Source: Baffinella frigidus
Lineage: Eukaryota > Cryptophyceae > Cryptomonadales > Baffinellaceae
DNA length: 11,942 nt
NCBI GenBank assembly: GCA_026770585.1
Contig: MU647171.1
Span: 21,591-33,532, forward strand
Direction: 5' to 3'
Under the pieces are notes generated by a model. The model was not told the DNA's origin and ran no database searches. It saw only the letters and a program-made list of their open reading frames with translations. The position numbers and the translations under genes are program-made. Every line of letters begins with the position of its first letter. The first letter of the stretch is position 1. Shown here in pieces: positions 9,853 through 11,942 of the stretch.

Positions 9853-9957
9853 TATCCCTTAAGTGGCGAGGGGGTCAAAATTGACCCCCACGAGGTCCTA
9901 GGCAGGTCTTAGGGCCCTACGGTAGGGCGTATGAGCCTACTCGCCACTTGAGGGAAA
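9853..9957. mobile_element. Family-B MITE-like element, copy B4
   Basis: Left end TATCCCTTAAGTGGCGAG; right end CTCGCCACTTGAGGGAAA with the last TA lost. The internal stem is GGGGGTCAA / TTGACCCCC. Same orientation as B2. Confidence 0.85.
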
Positions 9958-9984
9958 GTGAGAGAGAGCTTCGTAAATGTCAGC

Positions 9985-10021
9985 AGAGAGGGAGGGAGGG
10001 AGAGAGAGAGAGAGAGAGAGA
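9985..10021 (+). repeat. GA/GGGA microsatellite
   Basis: GAGAGGGAGGGAGGG passing into pure (GA)n. Confidence 0.9.
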
Positions 10022-10179
10022 CCTTTATTAATGCCAGCACGGCCGCCATGTATGCACCCCCTTCATCAAGAAGGTGAGAGAGATACCTTCACAGAGGCTA
10101 TGTCTGGGAAAATGCGGTACTTTTCCCGCCTCTTGCAAGCCTGAAGGTTTTCCCATTATCTACTCTTCGGAGCTGTAGG

Positions 10180-10320
10180 AGGTAGGCCCCCAAATTTGGA
10201 GGCCTGGCCACTTAAGGGATACGGCCGCCGTCCGAGGCTGCGTCTGAGCAGGACCTGGCGAGAGGCCAAGTGGCGGACGGGCGAATATTCGCCGTAACTC
10301 GCCCTAGGCAGGTCCTTGAG
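10180..10320. mobile_element. Family-B fragments
   Basis: CTGGCCACTTAAGGGATA at 10204-10220 is a family-B right end. Separately, 10268-10315 has AAGTGGCGGACGGGCGAATATTCGCC and CGCCCTAGGCAGGTCC, like the left half of B3. The two halves are in the wrong order for a single insertion, so this is a rearranged or two-copy remnant. Confidence 0.5.
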
Positions 10321-10392
10321 CCGGTTTCTGCCGCGATCCTCTGCACCGGGGGGCCTGAATGTGATCCGAAAAGAAGCATAGCTTTTCTGCAG

Positions 10393-10585
10393 AGGCCGCG
10401 AGGGAGGTGCGCGCTCTGCTCGACGTTATGCACGAGAACGAGGCAGCAGTGCACGCTGAACTACACCAAGTTGGACCGCTGCTGGTTCACGAGGTTTCAG
10501 AGCTCAAGATCCTCGACCCGGAACTTGGGGAGGAGGAGCTCATCGCGTCCGTCGAAGCCGAAGTGGCCAAACTGGTTGCGCTTTT
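10393..10585 (+). CDS. Isolated coding exon, unknown acidic helical protein
   Basis: The acceptor is strong (GCTTTTCTGCAG, AG at 10391-10392). The frame then stays open for about 64 codons, reading AAREVRALLDVMHENEAAVH and on through LLVHEVSELKILDPELGEEE to VEAEVAKLVALL. Composition is protein-like: Glu/Leu/Ala/Val-rich, amphipathic, without low complexity. It ends either at a TAA (10587-10589) or, more likely, at the consensus donor GTAAGT at 10586-10591, which overlaps that stop. I do not recognise the family. No partner exon is evident: upstream are family-B fragments, downstream an A element 45 bases away. It may be one exon of a gene with long introns, or an exon stranded by rearrangement. 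The entry phase is 2 if the AG at 10392 is used. Confidence 0.5.
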
Positions 10586-10630
10586 GTAAGTGCGATAGGG
10601 CCCCGAGTGCACCCCGGCACGTTTGAAGCC

Positions 10631-10751
10631 TACAGGGGTACCTCGCTCATAAGAAACTGCCTCCCCCTAGGACCCTACAGTAGGCCTATGCCTAGGGCCC
10701 TATGGTGGCCCTAGGGGGGTTGCAGTTTCTTATGAGCGAGGTACCCCTGCA
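10631..10751 (+). mobile_element. Family-A MITE-like element, copy A5
   Basis: Left TACAGGGGTACCTCGCTCAT; right end GGTACCCCTGCA with one base changed in the terminal TA. The core CCTAGGACCCTACAGTAGGC / CCTAGGGCCCTATGGTGG is close to A3. Confidence 0.85.
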
Positions 10752-10786
10752 GAGAGAGAGGTATTCTGCCGGCAGCTACCGAGTGG

Positions 10787-10810
10787 TCTCTCTCTCTCTC
10801 TCTCTCTCTC

Positions 10811-10888
<78 letters not shown>

Positions 10889-10913
10889 TCTCGCGCGCGC
10901 TCTCTCTCTCTCT
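10787..10913 (+). repeat. Long TC microsatellite
   Basis: About 125 bases of CT repeat with interspersed CGCTCG, TTTC and a CGCGCGC block. Ser-Leu frames on the plus strand and Arg-Glu frames on the minus strand are translations of it, not genes. A short (GA)n lies just upstream at 10751-10760. Confidence 0.95.
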
Positions 10914-10940
10914 GATCGACGCGACGCTGCGGGGCTGAAC

Positions 10941-11212
10941 TCTGGGGATACAACCTCTGGGGATACAACCCCGTGTAGGACGACCGGATAATCGTGCACG
11001 GTTCACAGCACGCCCCAGCCGGCTGTGCTGGGGTCAGCCCCATATCCCTCAAGTGGCCAGTAGGCTCATACGCCCTACCGTAGGGCCCTAGGACCTGCCT
11101 AGGACCTCTTGGCGGTCAAATTTGACCGCCTGACCACCTAAGGGATAGGAGTAGTCCTCTGGGGAAAAGCCCCGTGTAGGAGCAGTCTTCTGGGGACAAG
11201 CCCCGTGTAGGA
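10941..11212 (+). repeat. Short hairpin repeat TCTGGGGA-N-CCCCGTGTAGGA, interrupted by B6
   Basis: Copies at 10941 (partial), 10956-10980, 11158-11181 and 11189-11212. Each has a GGGG...CCCC stem followed by GTGTAGGA. The third and fourth are spaced 31 bases apart. Element B6 lies between the second and third, splitting the array. Confidence 0.7.
11043..11147. mobile_element. Family-B MITE-like element, copy B6
   Basis: Ends TATCCCTCAAGTGGCCAG and ACCACCTAAGGGATA. The core is CGCCCTACCGTAGGGCCCTAG. The internal perfect 20-bp palindrome is GGCGGTCAAATTTGACCGCC. Same orientation as B1. Confidence 0.85.
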
Positions 11213-11570
11213 GTAGGCTAAGTGACTTTAGTGAAAGCACCAAATAAATTAATCTCAGGAATGTCCTTCTAAACGAAGATTTGTACCAAGAACTTTTAGG
11301 GGTTTAAAATATTCGTACTTTTAGGGCTTTAAAATATCTGAATTTGCATATTGTGTCATGAGGCTCTTCTGCTTCTTTATTACTCTCGATACACGGGCGA
11401 TACAAGGGTCGACGGGCCCGCCTCGGTTGCTTTGGTGCTTTGGTGCTTTTATTTACACTCACATCGAAGGCCACAACCCACCTCACTCTTGAGGAGTTGG
11501 GAGTAATCTACGGGTGAGTTCCCCGACCCAATCTACCGAGGCCCGGCCGAGCTCCCTTTGGGCGGAGAGA
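11213..11570. other. No gene seen; copy of an intron module from the collagen-like gene
   Basis: I see no supported exon. GCTTCTTTATTACTCTCGAT (11371) and GACGGGCCCGCCTCGG (11410) match the module at 3319-3336 and 3399-3414 within the intron between the first two collagen cassettes. A short duplicated TTTTAGGG(G/C)TTTAAAATAT lies near 11295-11336. Confidence 0.45.
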
Positions 11571-11577
11571 AAAGTCA

Positions 11578-11805
11578 TTTATGTAGACATTAGGCGTTCG
11601 GCACGGGCAGGGTCAAGAGGCTCGTCTGCTTCTTTATTACTCTCGATACAAGGGCGATATCCCTTAAGTGGCGAGTAGGCTCATACGCCCTACGGTAGGG
11701 TCCTAGGAGCTGCCTAGGACCTCTTGCGGGTCAAATTTGACCAGCTCACCACTTAAGGGATACATGTACATTAGGCGTTCGGCACGGGCAGGGTCATGAG
11801 GGCAG
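11578..11805 (+). repeat. Duplicated host segment with B7 at the junction
   Basis: ACATTAGGCGTTCGGCACGG and the following GCAGGGTCA occur at 11586-11615 and again at 11767-11797. CTTCTTTATTACTCTCGATA occurs at 11372 and 11629. B7 separates the two ATTAGGCG copies. Confidence 0.65.
11658..11762. mobile_element. Family-B MITE-like element, copy B7
   Basis: Ends TATCCCTTAAGTGGCGAG and TCACCACTTAAGGGATA. The internal palindrome GGTCAAATTTGACC has imperfect flanking stem. Left flank CTCTCGATACAAGGGCGATA compares with the element-free CTCTCGATACACGGGCGATA at 11383, which supports TA as insertion site on that side. Confidence 0.85.
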
Positions 11806-11880
11806 CGAGTGCACCCCCCCTGTCGCCCCCGCCGGCTTCCATCTGCGCTACGTCCCACTGCACCGCCTGCACGCGGTCAT

Positions 11881-11942
11881 GTGTCAGACACACCCTGGCG
11901 AGTGTTAGGCACACTCGGACGAGTGTCAGACACACCCGCGCG
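11881..11942 (+). repeat. 21-bp tandem repeat at the right edge
   Basis: Three units: GTGTCAGACACACCCTGGCG A, GTGTTAGGCACACTCGGACG A, GTGTCAGACACACCCGCGCG. Each centres on a GTGTNNNNCAC dyad. The array runs off the window. Confidence 0.7.

Noticed and set aside
10702-11052. Ser-Leu-rich and Arg-Glu-rich open frames
   Set aside because: Direct translations of the TC/GA microsatellite at 10787-10913.

Overview
The window looks like nuclear DNA of a single-celled alga with a complex (secondary, probably red-derived) plastid. Three things point there. Exons are short, GC-rich and split by introns of about 100-500 bp that carry visible branch points and AG acceptors. One minus-strand exon encodes what looks like a bipartite plastid-targeting presequence. 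Interstitial telomere-like tracts of the CCCTAAA/TTTAGGG type are present. Cryptophyte, haptophyte and photosynthetic stramenopile all remain possible; I cannot choose between them. There is no bacterial operon, rRNA, tRNA, CRISPR array or recognisable transposase.

Layout. 1-330: no gene, a duplicated short hairpin. 331-955: four tandem hairpin elements (family E). 1253-1402 (minus): putative first exon of a plastid-targeted protein, its remainder presumably beyond the left edge. 1403-1669: shared upstream region of two divergent genes, with a TATA box on the plus side. 1670-3841, perhaps to 6301: a spliced gene for a type II membrane, collagen-like protein. Its order is a short cytosolic tail, one membrane helix, a coiled coil, then Gly-X-Y repeats. 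Exons 1-5 (1670-3282) join in perfect frame and Gly-X-Y register. After that come four near-identical 42-base exon cassettes, one frame-breaking, and much later another clean Gly-X-Y exon at 6040-6101. 3842-6039: a repeat-filled stretch, intron 8 if the gene continues. 6300-11942: almost entirely repeats, with one convincing isolated coding exon at 10393-10585.

The dominant content is short non-autonomous inverted-repeat elements (MITE-like), named here by terminal sequence. Family A (about 120 bp, ends CAGGGGTACCTCGCTCAT, five good copies). Family B (about 105 bp, ends TCCCTTAAGTGGCGAG, six good copies plus fragments). Family C (one copy, in intron 3). Family D (ends near ACTACAC, three copies). 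Family E (ends CTAGCTCTG, five copies). A 1.2-kb element G has 136-144-bp terminal inverted repeats that are nearly identical. Family A has an empty-site counterpart within this window that shows a TA target duplication. A, B and C carry unlike termini around a similar core, and B contains an internal palindrome whose stem differs between copies on both sides at once.

Function. The collagen-like protein would be anchored in the secretory or plasma membrane as a trimer, as a surface or extracellular-matrix component (inference). The two divergent genes may share a promoter region. The rest reads as a repeat-rich landscape in which mobile elements enlarged introns and intergenic space. All exon boundaries are read by eye from splice signals and frame; none has transcript support here.
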